From: Lycium barbarum
Taxonomy: Eukaryota > Streptophyta > Magnoliopsida > Solanales > Solanaceae
Assembly: GCF_019175385.1 (NCBI RefSeq)
Contig: NC_083340.1
Location: 16,256,336-16,320,335 of the forward strand
Length of the DNA: 64,000 nucleotides
Reading direction: 5' to 3'
The stretch's first letter is position 1. Every line of letters starts with the position of its first letter. Below the pieces are notes generated by a model. The model saw only the letters and a program-made list of their open reading frames with translations. It did not search any database and was not told the origin of the DNA. Below are positions 35,480 through 47,450 of this stretch, in pieces. The translations under genes and the position numbers were made by a program.

Positions 35480-36245
35480 AATTCCGACTCTGACGGCAGC
35501 AATGGCACCGGAATCAATCAGAACAGGCTCACAAAGTATGTAGTGAAGGTAAGGAAACAGAAGCAGGCTCTGTAACTGATATGGCCGTACAGGAAGAATA
35601 GGATGAAATTTGTTCGGGCATCAAGTAGTAGTGGCAAGTACTCTTGGGATGATGAAGTGGAAGCAACATCAGGTTTACAAAGGGAAACCTCTATTTGAGA
35701 AAACTTTGACATAAACAAGTTATCCAATGTTAGTTTTCAACTTGAATTTGTAGCTGCAGAAGTACATGGTGAATCATTTGTTTGTGAATTTGAGATAGAG
35801 GATATAATCTCTGAAATTCCTTATTGGAGAAATTCAGTTGTGTGTTATGTGTTGGGAGGCCATCATCTTTTCTCTGTTTTGAATGGTTATGTTCGGCAGT
35901 TGTGTGGGGAAACATGGTATAAACAAGGTGCCTATGCTGAAAATGGCATAATATTGGTTCGATTTGACTCTATTGTTGGGAAGGATGAAGCTATCCAAGG
36001 AGGCATTTATCACTTCGACAGTAAGTCATTTATTTTGAAAGCTTGGAATGAGGATATGGAATTCACAAGGGAGGAGCTCTATATTGTTCTATATGGGTGA
36101 AGTTACTTGGTTTGGACTTCAAGCACTGGAGCCCAAAAGGACTTAGTAAGATTGGAAGTTTGATAGGTAAACCCTCAATAGTGGATAAAAACACTAAGAA
36201 GAAGTTGGGGCTTAAGCTTGCAAGACTTTTGATTGAGGTTAGCCT
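35480..36245 (+). pseudogene. DUF4283-type retroelement ORF fragment, frameshifted
   Basis: The plus strand reads EFEIEDIISEIPYWRNSVVC, YVLGGHHLFSVLNGYVRQLC, GILLVRF-like and KAWNEDMEF segments. After a frame change near 36097 it continues LGLDFKHWSPKGLSKIGSLI, GKPSIVDKNT and LKLARLLIEV. This order is typical of the DUF4283 domain found in plant LINE-type and zinc-knuckle retroelement proteins, where the normal text is of the type LDLKYWSPKGLSKIGSLVGKP. Upstream, 35480-35700 looks like a decayed N-terminus with stops. No reverse transcriptase follows, so this is a truncated, dead copy. Confidence 0.65.
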
Positions 36246-36687
36246 TAATCATTTTCCTTCTTTTTTTTTTTTTCAACTTCAATTATTTTCTTCACCCCAT
36301 TTAACTTCAAAATTCTTCGTCTAAATTTTTTTGGACTTTTACTCAGACTTCAAAGTCTCAAGACACCCGTTTTAAATCCAAAAATGCTCGTTAGCTCGAG
36401 AACAAGTCCTACACAAGAAAACACACATAATAAGTATAAAATACTAACATTATAGCTCAAACACGATTAGAGTGTAGTAAATAAGAGGCAAAATATAGCT
36501 AAAAATCCGTGTTTATAGCCAAAGACTATAAATGAAAATATTTAAAATTATTAGAAAATGAAATGCATAGCCAAAGACAATTATTTTGTGCACAAAAAAC
36601 AGTCTGAAGAGCCTTTGCAGGGAGTTTGCATGCACAACTGTCAATGCTGACTTGCATGTACTGCACTTTAACCTTTTATTTTATTTT

Positions 36688-38135
36688 GAGAAAAAACATC
36701 ATTTGATCCCTGAACTTGACACGAAAATTTAGTTTAGCAACTTAATTTAAGTTGTATTTATTTACCCCTCTTAACAACTTTCAAATTAATTAAATACCCC
36801 CTTAGCGGGTGACGTGGCAAGAAAGTGTGATGACTTTCTCAAAAACGCGTGGAAGGGGAAAAAACACCAAAAATGATTCCAGCTGTACATATGCCCTGTT
36901 CTAATTGGATGACAATTTATTATACTTAATTATACTTTTTTAATATTTTATTTTTCCTTTTTTTTTTCTTTTCTCTTTCTTCTTCTTCTAACCCCCCCCC
37001 CCCCCCCCCCCCCCTCCCTCTCCTTCTTCCCCATCCTCCAAATCGTTGCTGCTATCTTCCTCAGCTTCTTTCTTCCTTTTTTTTTTTTTTTTTTTAATTT
37101 TTCTCCTTTCTTTGTCTTGATGGGCAGTTCGTGCATTTTCTTCATTGCTGAGCATATTTGAAGGGCAGTTCGTGCAATATCTTCATTGTTGTTGCATAAG
37201 TCCATTTGAAGGGCAGTTTAACAACAATAAATTATGGGTTTCTAGTAGTTATTATAAGCGAATATGAAATTGAAAGATGTGACGCTGACCTCGGTGTAAC
37301 TGTTGCTGGGTGAATTATTATTGTGTTTTGTGGTTTTTGAATCAAATTTGAAAAATGACATTGAAAGTTTTCAAAAATCATTTGATTTTGAAGAAGCGGC
37401 GAAGCAAGCTTGCAAAGAGTGGAAGTGGGTATGCTATATTGAAATTGGGAGAAGCCTCTGTTATCGTCTCTATTTTTCTAAACAACAATGAAGAAATGGG
37501 TTTTTGTTGATACCCACTGCTGCCTCTTTTTTTTTTTTTTTTGGTTGATATCAATCCGAATTTCAGTCCAAAATTTGTGGATTTTCTTACTTTGGTGATT
37601 TGAATGGGAAGTAGAAACAAAATTAGAAGAAGATGGTATGTTGGAAATTATTGTTGCTTCGGTGGTGGGAAAGGTTGGCGGCAGCGGCGGTGGTGGTTAT
37701 GGTGGAAATATGATTAATAAAGAAATTTTTTAACAAAGATGGGATTTTTCAGTTGGTTTGATTTAAGGAGGCGGTGGTGGTGGGGTGGTGGCGGCGGCGG
37801 TGTGGAGGTGGGGAGTTTAGGAGGAGGAGAACGGCGGCTATGGGTCCATCTTTTTTTTTTTTTTTAATTATTGTTTAATAAAATAATAAAATAGGGAAAG
37901 AATGAAGAAGAAAGAAAAAAACTAAATAAATAAAAATAATTAAAAAAATATTTGATGATGTGGACCAATCACCAGGCGAGTGGTGAACAACACCTAAATT
38001 TCAACTGGTCCACGCCGCTAAGGGGGATATTTAATTAACTTGAAAGTTGTTAAGAGGGTAAATAAATACAACTTAAGTTAAATTGCTAAATTAAGTTTTC
38101 GTGCCAAGTTCAGGGGTCAAATGATGTCTTTTCTC
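36688..38135. mobile_element. Non-autonomous MULE-like element with long inverted repeats
   Basis: The inverted repeats are about 125-130 bp. The left arm starts gagaaaaaacatcatttga at 36688, and the right arm is its reverse complement ending 38135 with few differences. The element is flanked by a perfect 9-bp duplication, ttttatttt (36679-36687 and 38136-38144). Long inverted repeats plus a 9-bp duplication are diagnostic of Mutator-like elements. The AT-rich target could inflate the duplication by chance. The interior holds a 23-base C run (36992-37014), C/T-rich tracts and a GGT/GGC-rich block (37660-37840), with no transposase. A gene-like stretch at 37303-37490 (FEEAAKQACKEWKWVCYIEI) is unrecognised and could be a captured fragment. 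Confidence 0.82.
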
Positions 38136-38144
38136 TTTTATTTT

Positions 38145-38849
38145 AATCAATGGCTTTAATTTGACCCTTCCTTGGAAAAGTTGGATGCTCAAGGACAATC
38201 CTTTAATTTTATTTGTGTGTTTGGTACGAACAATTTAAAAAAAAAAAAAGTTATTTTATTTAATTTCTGATATTGATAAGCAGAAATTATTGTTTCAATA
38301 ATATTTATATATAATGTTGACACACATGATAAGGATGAGGGTGGGATTGATAGCCTGAAGCAAGGACGTAGATGTCACTTATAGAAGTTGGATGTCTCTT
38401 ATAGAACTTATTTTTCCTACCACCAAAAATGTCATTTCTCAATTTTGAAAGAACTTATTTTCTTAGAGAAAATATTTTTCCTCCATATCAAACATACCGT
38501 AGCAAAAATCGTTCGAAGTAGAATGAATTAAGTGCTAAAAACCTTGAAAGTCGAATCTGTCATAGTTATTATCTTGAATCTGCTTTTATATTTTACGTCT
38601 GCTTGTAGCAGTTAGTTAATTAGAATTGAACACAGGGTCCAGGACCTTCACCTTGATGTCTGCTTCTTAACAAAAAGCAAAGTAACATGTATTCAGTCAT
38701 CACGAGGACTCCTGAAAATTTAAAAAGAACCCAAATATATTTACACTGATGGACATGACCTGGGTTAGCAAAATGTTGAGCCGGTCTAATAAATATGGTG
38801 GTTAACACAATTGAGTTGCTAAACATCAGTCAAACTAAGGACGAGACCT
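38145..38849. other. Spacer downstream of the OSCA gene
   Basis: I find no coding exon. The region will include the 3' untranslated part of the OSCA-like gene on its right side, but a clear poly(A) signal could not be chosen. Confidence 0.4.
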
Positions 38850-41800
38850 TCAATAATGATATCCGTTATGCTGATATTGTGACTCGAAATCGTAGTGATA
38901 TGCGTGACCCGTTTGTTCATATTCATAGTGAAACAAGTCCCCTGGTTGTCCAACTTCATAGTGATGGAGATTATGAGATGTTTGAGACGTCCCAGATGGC
39001 TCGTCTTCTTCACGATGTTTGGCACCATGAGTTGAAGATGGAGAACTCAGTTCGCTCAGCTGGGGGCTGGGGCTTTTAGGAGGCGGCTTTTTGTCGACTT
39101 TAACTTCCTCCAATTCAACCTCTTCAAATGAGCGGAAAATAGGATGTAGATATGCGTCCGCCAAGTATGCTTTCAAGTTGGCATCAGATTCAGATGTTCG
39201 GTCTTGCGAGTCCTTTTCCATCGCTTCCTGAAATTCATGAGAATATAGGAGATATATTTCCATTACTATATGTCGAAGATATAATCAAAATAATATCTCT
39301 GCTCTCTTGATCAACTTAAGCTTACAGATGAGGTGGTAAAAAGGTGGTTACACAATTCTATATGATATAAAAGTAGCTCGTCTAGTGGGTAGTAGCTCGT
39401 TAGGTGTTGGTCAAGGTTCATGAACAATTTTGGTCGTCACAAACTTGATATCTAGGTTCAAGTCTCACTGAAATCCATTAGTAAAAAGATTTTCCACGTG
39501 TTTGGTTGTTGAAAAAGATAAAGCTATCTTTAAGTAGGGATCAAGTAAAGAACAACAAAACTGAGGGACGGAATCTAGCATTTCTTTTCATCTAATAAGA
39601 AAAAATATGATGAAATGACAGCATGCATTATATTCCAGAAATGTTGACAGATACACAACTAGCAAGTGAAGCTTACCTCAACCGGATACTTCCTGAATGC
39701 AGGTTCAAATCGACTCTTGCAGTACTTGTGGAACGTTAAAGTTAAAAGAGGTAACACCACGAGGAAAGGAGTAGACTTTGCAGCTTTTTTTGTGCTCAAT
39801 AGGCCCATCAGAAGTAGTTGAGATATCACTAAACTTGCTATTATGCGCCCATGAACATGGGGCCAAAAAGCAGCACAACTTTCATACCTTTGGTTGTACA
39901 CATTGATTACCTGTATAACAAAAGACTAATAATCAGAAATCATTAAGCTATGTTCTTGAAACAGGATGCCATTCTCTCCCTATGTTGGACTGTTCAAAAT
40001 TTAACATCAAGCAAGGGAAATTGAGATTTATTTCGCCAACAATATTGTAGAACCTTATTTTAGAAATATAAAGGACCCATGATCCAGATAATTTTGTTCC
40101 TCATGATTTGCCACACGAATCCTTCGGTTACTCAATGGGCTCTAATAAGCTTAATAAACAAAATTGATAAGTTAAAAATTTAAGGAATAAAAGGATAAGG
40201 ACTAACCTGATGGCGATAAACAAGATGAGCAAAGGCAAAGAAGACCAGTATGAAAGGAAGAAGGATTGGAGTAACCACAGCATATACTATTCCCAGAAGA
40301 AAGTATAGTTGAAGGCTCGGAAGTGTCTCGGGAAAATCTACGCTCCCAGGGTACATTGCTCTCTCCACGTCCCTTTCCGTTTTCACAAGGAACATGTTCT
40401 TAAGATGAAAAATAACCAGAGGTTTCAATCTGAGAATTTCACCAGCGATACCAGCCCAACCATCAACCATTATATATGTGATAAAGAAAGTCGCTTTCAT
40501 CGGTATAGATACCCCTATATTTCTCGGGATCCTGCATGAAAGATTAAAAATGCTATAAAACTCGAAAACTTCCTAGAAAAGAAATAAACTTCTGTCTCAG
40601 AAAGTGCTGCTTTTTCATATTTATGTCTTGTACAGAAGTACTTATTTTTTTCCTTATCTCGGGCTAATAACAAATATATACTCCTTTTCTCCAAATTTGC
40701 ACCCTTCAAGTTTGATGCATTACTAAGTAGTATCAGTATTTTAAAAGGAACTCCATCTAATTAAAATATTTGAAGGAAAATAAATCAAGCTGGATCTCCC
40801 TCTATAAGTTACACCAAGGGGGAGAAAAAGGGGAAAGATTCATAGGGCCCACACGGCCCAAGTTCTATTATAAACTCAACATTTGCTCCATTCCGATGCA
40901 AGAATATTATCAAGGTTATTGGAGGTATAAAAGATAAGGAGAGAGCAAATCAAGAATTTTAAAACATTTTAATGATGCAATAAAACATAAGACAAGTTCA
41001 CCAGATTTTGTCTTCAACTAACATAAGAAGGTTATAACTACAAAAGTTTAATAAGAATCTCTTTATATATTAATAGGGAAGTATAAGAAGCATTTAACTG
41101 AATAACTTCTAGAGATTTAAACTAAAAACCCAAGAGGTTCAAAAGAATGTCTCTAGAGTCTATTTAGACAAGGTAAATAACCATCACTTTTGATAATAAG
41201 CTTCACACACTCGGCACACTACATAGTATATCATAATACATTGTTTTGCAACATAGCTAAGGTATTAGACAGAAAAAAGTTCCTCCAGCTGTCCAGCAAT
41301 AAGCTTAATTTGGGAACTTCAACAACCACACAATACTTGATTTCTTCTTTTTCAATACTTGATATAATCTAGCATTGCTCCTTCCAGTCGGACCATGCCT
41401 TGGTCAACATTCAATAAAGTTCTAGTGTCACATATCTCACTCTTAAACATTGTGAGAGTTTTTATAACATAGAATTATATTCAACGAGCTTTACACAGAT
41501 AATCAGATTATCAAAGAACGAGGTTTGCAAAAATTTGTCCCACCACCCACAGGCGTACATCTTTCGTAGAGGGACCAAACAAATCTATCATGTTTACTCA
41601 TGAACATACTGCCAGCATCATAATTTCTGAACTACGAGAATGAACCTAAATAACCATTGTGAGTTGCAGCAAACCACCCAATAAAATAGCGATCCAACAG
41701 GTTTTGAGAGAGAGAGAGAGAGATTACTGAGTAGCTGATTCGTGAAGGAATGCATGAAGTTGCTGGAAAGCTGTCCCTGCTACTATGCTCCCCAGGAATA

Positions 41801-44800
41801 CATTGACCAACATAAAATAATAGTATTTTGCTGCTGTTCTCCTCTCAAGCACTGATAACGCCACATGTCCCTCAATCTTTGACATAAACATCAGAATGGC
41901 AGGAAGAATAAACAAGAAGACTTTAAGAGCTAAACCAGGAAGAAAACCCTGTAGAAATGACTTGATAATGTTCCTGCAAGAATTTCCAGAAATTTTGCTT
42001 CACAACAAACTCTTTTTTAAGAAAATACAACAAATGCCAATATAGAGGAAGAATTGAAATACTAGTAAACAGAAATAGAAGAAACGAACTTAATCAGGAG
42101 TCTGAAATATATAACATTCATATCTGGATAAAAAAGATGCTTTTTGACACTTGGAAGGGGAATCTAAAGATAATAACTAAAGTCCTTCTCTTTCTCTGAC
42201 ATACAACGTAAACTAGGAAACGTTTATAAATACAGCAAATGAAAGGGGATCTCAAGAAAGTAGCTTAGACATTCATCAAGCCTACTGTGTCTTCAAAATC
42301 TGTAATCCAGTTGCTCAGATCAAAGGCAAAGAAAATGTTCTTACAATTCAATCAGTGGCCTGAGAAAAGGTGCAACCTTTTCTAAACCTTCCAGATTAGC
42401 CAACGATTGCACGAAGGCAATAGGAATCATGTAAAAGAATACCAAAGCAAACACTGCCACAGAAATCAAAAGCTTGCGGAGGCTGAGAGAAAAAAAAGAT
42501 ATGGACAGATTGTTCCAATATACATCTCGTGGTTCAGGGGCCCAATGAGTCAGCCACAATGTGGGGTTCTTGCTTTGCTGTGTCTGTGCACAAACAGCTG
42601 CCCCACATCTTGAATTAAACGATACAAAGGCAGCAGGCATTATATATTTTGAGTCCTTGAGAATCCTTTCACGTTCCATTGTCAACTAGAAAATGCAACA
42701 TAAATACAAAGGATAAGTGAATTGGTGAAAAGGAACCTGTATTAAAGCTTGACTTAAGATGCGCACAGCTTCTTTCACTGAGAAAGAAGCTGAGAGAGAG
42801 AGACAGAGAGAGAGAGAACAACCTGGTTAAAAAACATATGTGGCGGAACTTGATGGAACAAATGTAATAAAGATGTTGACGAATTTTCATTTGATCAAGG
42901 ACAACAAATAAGCTAATCAAACTAGAAACTACACTCACTCTTCTATCGAACTCATTAAGTTGCTGTTTGTAGTAGTCAATGGAATCAACTTTCTCGCCCC
43001 AAAGTCCAAGGAAGCCTTTCTGCAGAAAAGAGGAAATATGATATGGCCTTAAAACATCAATAATAAAATCAAAAAGATGAAAACCGTAGCATGGGAATTT
43101 CTTCTTTTTTAAAACCCAGTAGCAGCACCATGAGAAAGTTCATGCTAAAATGTTGCTTTTCCTGAGTTCTAAAAGCTAAAAGAGTACCTTTTTTGTTGGC
43201 CTCTTTTCTGGATTTCTTTCAAACTTAAGCTGGTTGTAATCCAGCCAATTTTGAAGCTTAGCCCTTTTTCTGACAAGTTTGGCAAACTTGTTGGCATTGT
43301 AGACAGCCTAATAGAGATAAGACCAATGCACCACATGAAGTAAGCAATTCCAGCTCACGAAAGGTAGCAATACTAGGTAATCACCTTCTTACTTAAAAAA
43401 TGACCAATATTAACCCAATGTAGGAGTGCCATGTTACCTGGTGACAAAGATAGTGGTCTGGATGGTTCTTTTTAAAGAAATTTTCAACACTATCTGTTAT
43501 TGAGCGTTTAGATTCATGAGGAACATTCCTAACCAGAACCTGAGAGACAAGATATGCAAAGGTTTATAGTAGAATGGACTAAAATTTATCTCAAATGCAA
43601 CAAAACTGAGTTTGTAAACCTGTAAGCACATATTTTTTGTCCATGTTTGATAAAATTTTCAGCTCATCAATTAAGAATGTAAAATGTATGAACAAGGAAA
43701 CCAATCCTAGTTTACCCACCGTGAACTGTTCGGCACACTTGTCTTGTGAAGCCAAAAATTTTAATCTCATTGCAGCTACTCTACCATATTCCTTGTACAG
43801 CATAAAACAGGTCCAAAACGTGAATAAGTATTCCATTGCTATGTGGACAAAGAACCTGATTCATGTGAACAACCAATTGCAGCTCCTTATTAGCGTGAGA
43901 TCCAATAGGAATACACACAGAACAAGGAATATCAAACAAAAAGAGGAAAAGACAAATTACATTAGTATTTTTGAAATTGCCCTATGCATATTCATTCCAC
44001 TTGACAATTTTCAACTATTAAATCAATTAAATGTTTTCCTTCATTTTTGACCTTTTGGCAGGAAGATAAATTTTCCACAAACAATGCATGCTGCAAAGGG
44101 AACAAGGTCAATCCGCATTATATCATTGCTTCGCCATGTCTGAGTGTAATCTTATCATCTACCCAATCCCTCACAGAAATCTCTCTAGTAATATTTTCTC
44201 CCGTCTGCAGACAGTTTCTGGCAGTAATACATCCATCTATTACAAGAACATTAACATCAGAGGACTCTATCACTCAAACTCCAACTTTCTCAAAGTTCCT
44301 TGAACAAGTGGAAGCATGGTCTAAAAAAGAAACTAAGGCACTTGAAAACTTCCAACCATGTTATATGACACCCAACTGGAGGCGTGGTCAATCTAGGTTT
44401 CTTTGATTTGGCCAGTTAAATACATAATTCCAGCAAAAGGATGTTCCAAAGACTAGAAGCTCATGCAAGAGTTCATAAGAAAACAGTTTTGACCCATAAG
44501 TCATACTGACCACAATATGAAAATAGTATCTTGTTTTCTTGACCTTATAAACCAAGGGTTAACTAACTAATGGAAGTCAACTGTTAACTGCACAAAATAA
44601 GTATGTTATTATATTTAAGAATCAAATTTCCCAACATATGAGGACATACAACAGATCATCAAGTTCAGCAGGATGATGTAAATGTATCATGTATGTGCTT
44701 ATTGTAGAATCAATAGAGAGGTAATGATTCAACAAACGACTTACTTCCAGGATTTGGGCTTAATATTGGATATAGAGAGCTTATCGATATCACTGACGAC

Positions 44801-46477
44801 CAAATCTTTTCTGAGGAAAAACAATGTCCCATCTGACACGTTAACTGGAATAAGAACCAGAAGTGCCACAATTGCAGTTGGCACAAAAATCTTTAAGCTG
44901 TCAAAGACAAGAATGCAGGTATATTAGATAAATTTAAAGCAGCAGCTTTCATTGAATCTAAAGAGCTAACTGGTAAGAGAACTCAAAAAGAACCAAAAAA
45001 AAAAGAGGAAAAAGCAGAAAAGAAAAGATGTATACAAGGCAATATGCAAGAAAGTGGGAATTGGTAGACTTTTTACACTATGTTTTTCAGTTCACTCTAG
45101 ACTACACTAATGTGGTTGACTATGATAGTAATAACTTGCACTGCTAAACTAAAAACAAAATTGGACCAGTTGCAACAGGGAAAGAAAAGAGAAATAAATC
45201 AATACCACTTGATATTAGACTCTGGATAAGGAAAAGTTGCAAATCAAGCAAACAATTTAATTGCCACAGAAATTCTTGAGCAGGGAAACTGCATAAGGTA
45301 CAGTTTAAGATATAGAAACTTTTAATAATTTTTTTTTTTAAAAGAACATTTAACAGAAAGGAACATCAAGATGGGGACACTTCTGCATTCTTAGGCCAAA
45401 AATAAATAGGTGGAAAACTAAAGTTCTCATGTCAAGACCTTTCTTCTGAAAAAATCCTAGTTAAGGATTTCAAAATCTATCTACAGATATATAATTCTTA
45501 AGCAAAGGAAGAATACCAAGTTAATTTCTCCATCAAATAGCTCCCTCCTTTTCCCTTTCCTCTCTATAAAGAAAGGTGACAGAGAAGAAAAGAAGGAACC
45601 ACTAACCACCATCAATGAGCCAAATGAAGTTGCAAAATTCCAATTCTTAAACTTTTCAGCAAAAAAATCACTGCAATTCATCAATTGAAAAGGTTTAACC
45701 CAAAAGTTTGGATTTTTACACCACCCCAGATACAAAATTCCCATAAAGCATAAAGCAACACAAAAAAAAAAAATTGACATACAAGCCAAATTTAGTTCAA
45801 AATTCCAAATTCTTGAAACTTCTCAGCAAAAAAAACATTACAATTCATCAATTGAAAAGGTTTAATCCAAAAAGCTTGGATCTTTACACCACCCCAGATA
45901 CAAAATTCCAAGTAAACATAAAGCAACACACACACAAAAAAAAAAAAAAGGACAAACAAGCCAATGTAAGTTCAAAATTCCAAATCTGAAACTTTTCAGC
46001 AAAAAAACCATTACAATTCATCTGTTTAAGCTAAAAGCTTGGATCTTTACACCACCCCAGATACAAAATTCCCAAAAAAAACATCAAGCAACACAAAAAA
46101 GTTGAAAACTTTCAACAACAAAAAAAATCCAAATTCAAGAAAAGAGAGTAGTGTTTGGCATACCCAAGAGTGTATATCCTCAAGAAAACAGCAGAATCAA
46201 GACCAGCATGTTCAATAATATTAGCTTCACTCATTTTCATAGCTTCTGGCATCCAGTTAAGGAAAGTAAGATAAGTCTTGAAATTAAGATTAACAAATTT
46301 CCCAACAAAATTACCAACATGTCTTGGAGCACTTCTTTTTCCACAAATGTACCATTTGGGAAAATAAACCCTGTCATTAATTGGTTGAATTCTAAGCAAA
46401 GCAAAAGCTAACAAGAATGCAAAAGCACCAAGAATGTTGATAAATGCTGACACCCCAATATCACTAAGAGTTGCCAT
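38850..46477 (-). CDS. CSC1-like/OSCA1-clade hyperosmolality-gated calcium-permeable channel
   Basis: OSCA/CSC1 proteins (DUF221 family, TMEM63 relatives) are mechanically and osmotically gated cation channels, mostly of the plasma membrane. Minus-strand exons are 46477-46164, 44897-44745, 43855-43720, 43539-43438, 43307-43188, 43019-42939, 42685-42345, 41973-41728, 40531-40207, 39910-39677 and 39227-38850. They total 2430 bases, 809 codons plus stop, normal for the family, with all phases consistent. The N-terminal span is about residues 5-27, the next spans 106-126 and 157-179, and a cytosolic domain containing VLVRNVPHESK follows. The pore block reads LWLTHWAPEPRDVYWNNLSI, TQIPRNIGVSIPMKATFFIT, YIMVDGWAGIAGEILRLKPL and VINVYNQRYESCAAFWPHVH. 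The tail after residue 685 is Ser/Pro-rich and then His/Tyr-rich, ending QHNGYHY. The gene appears functional. Confidence 0.95.
45617..46098. repeat. Three tandem repeats in OSCA intron 1
   Basis: Units begin near 45617, 45783 and 45957 (about 166-174 bp apart). Each contains agttcaaaattcc, cagcaaaaaa, ttacaattcat, cttggatctttacaccacc, ccagatacaaaattcc and aagcaacaca in that order. Copies two and three are closest to each other. They lie within 550 bases of the end of exon 1, on the 5' side of the intron. Confidence 0.82.
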
Positions 46478-46529
46478 AGTGTCACAACAATGAGAATAGA
46501 CAACACCAGAAGTAACAGAATTCTAAGCA

Positions 46530-47305
46530 GAAACAAAAGGTGGGTTGTAAAAAGGAAGATTTGTATAGAAACAGCAAGTAAATAAAAGAAAAGAAAAGAA
46601 AAGAATACTCTTTTTAAAAAATAATATTGGCTATTTGTTAAAATAGAAAACCGTTTAAATTAAATTTAAAAATGCTTAAAATAAATCAAAATCAAGAGGC
46701 TGCTCAACTACAAATTTTTTTTGCTTAAAATCCATTTTGATTTGACCAATAATTTTACTCTTTTATCCTTTATATTTTTTGTTAATTCCAATACAACTCT
46801 TACTTTTAAAATCTTTTAAACACTTTTATTCAAACACATTACTGCTTATTTATAAAATTAACTTTCAGCACTTAAAAAGTACTTTAAGCACTTATGTTTA
46901 AAAATTATTTTTTTCAGTTAATTCAAACGGGTTCTTAATATTGGGATTGTGTCCAAACGGGCTCGACTAAAAGAAATTGTTTGCTGACTCAGTGACTTCT
47001 GGTTTTGTTCATGCTTTGTGCAGTGTTTCTGTACTGTTCCCTCTCTAATTTTATTAAAACTAAAATGAATTTAATTATATTAGGTTTTTTCTGACTTTTT
47101 CTTGTTACGTTATATAAATCAATCTCTTTTTATTAGAGTTATAGTTGAAATCTTGATAAATGGACTTATATTTAGTAAGAATTTAATGAATTGACAAACT
47201 CATGATCTATTAAAATGTACTTGTCTATGGAATATTAAGTCAATCTCTCATACACCTTAAAATAAAGTATTTCTTGAAGTACATAAATAATGTATTATAA
47301 TTGTT
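46530..47305. other. Upstream region of the OSCA gene
   Basis: The interval is AT-rich and holds no recognised exon. A stretch around 46690-46930 (cttaaaataaatcaaaa, then cacttttattcaaacac, then ttcaaacgggttctt) resembles a decayed MITE. A related stretch, about 48080-48280, ends aaacgggctct. Confidence 0.35.
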
Positions 47306-47310
47306 CTATT

Positions 47311-47450
47311 AGGATGGCTGAATTGGTTAAGTGAGTGATTTCTCATATGGGAGATTCGGGATCGATGTCGCTAACAATTTTTTCAGTTTGAACTCGTCGC
47401 ACAAGGCTTGCATAGTGTAGTTTACAAGACATCTAATTAGATAATCATGA
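47311..47450 (+). mobile_element. tRNA-derived SINE
   Basis: The start aggatggctgaattggttaa matches the 5' part of a serine/leucine-type tRNA with an A box. It is followed by tctcatatgggagattcggg, a decayed B-box region, and then an unrelated body (ttttttcagtttgaactcg, cttgcatagtgtagtttac). This tRNA-head plus non-tRNA body is the structure of plant SINEs. It cannot fold as an intact tRNA, so I do not call a tRNA gene. Confidence 0.55.

Noticed and set aside
36948..37205. Gly/Lys-rich ORF
   Set aside because: It is a translation of the C run and T/C-rich tracts inside the MULE, with no real protein signature.
39228..39676. SINE in the last OSCA intron
   Set aside because: A B-box-like aggttcaagtctca is present, but no A box, tail or duplication could be defined.
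43591..44406. Plus-strand ORFs opposite the OSCA exons
   Set aside because: They are antisense shadows of exon 3 and intron 2 of the channel gene.
47311..47385. tRNA gene
   Set aside because: The first half looks like a tRNA, but the T-arm and acceptor 3' half are replaced by unrelated sequence. It was called a SINE instead.
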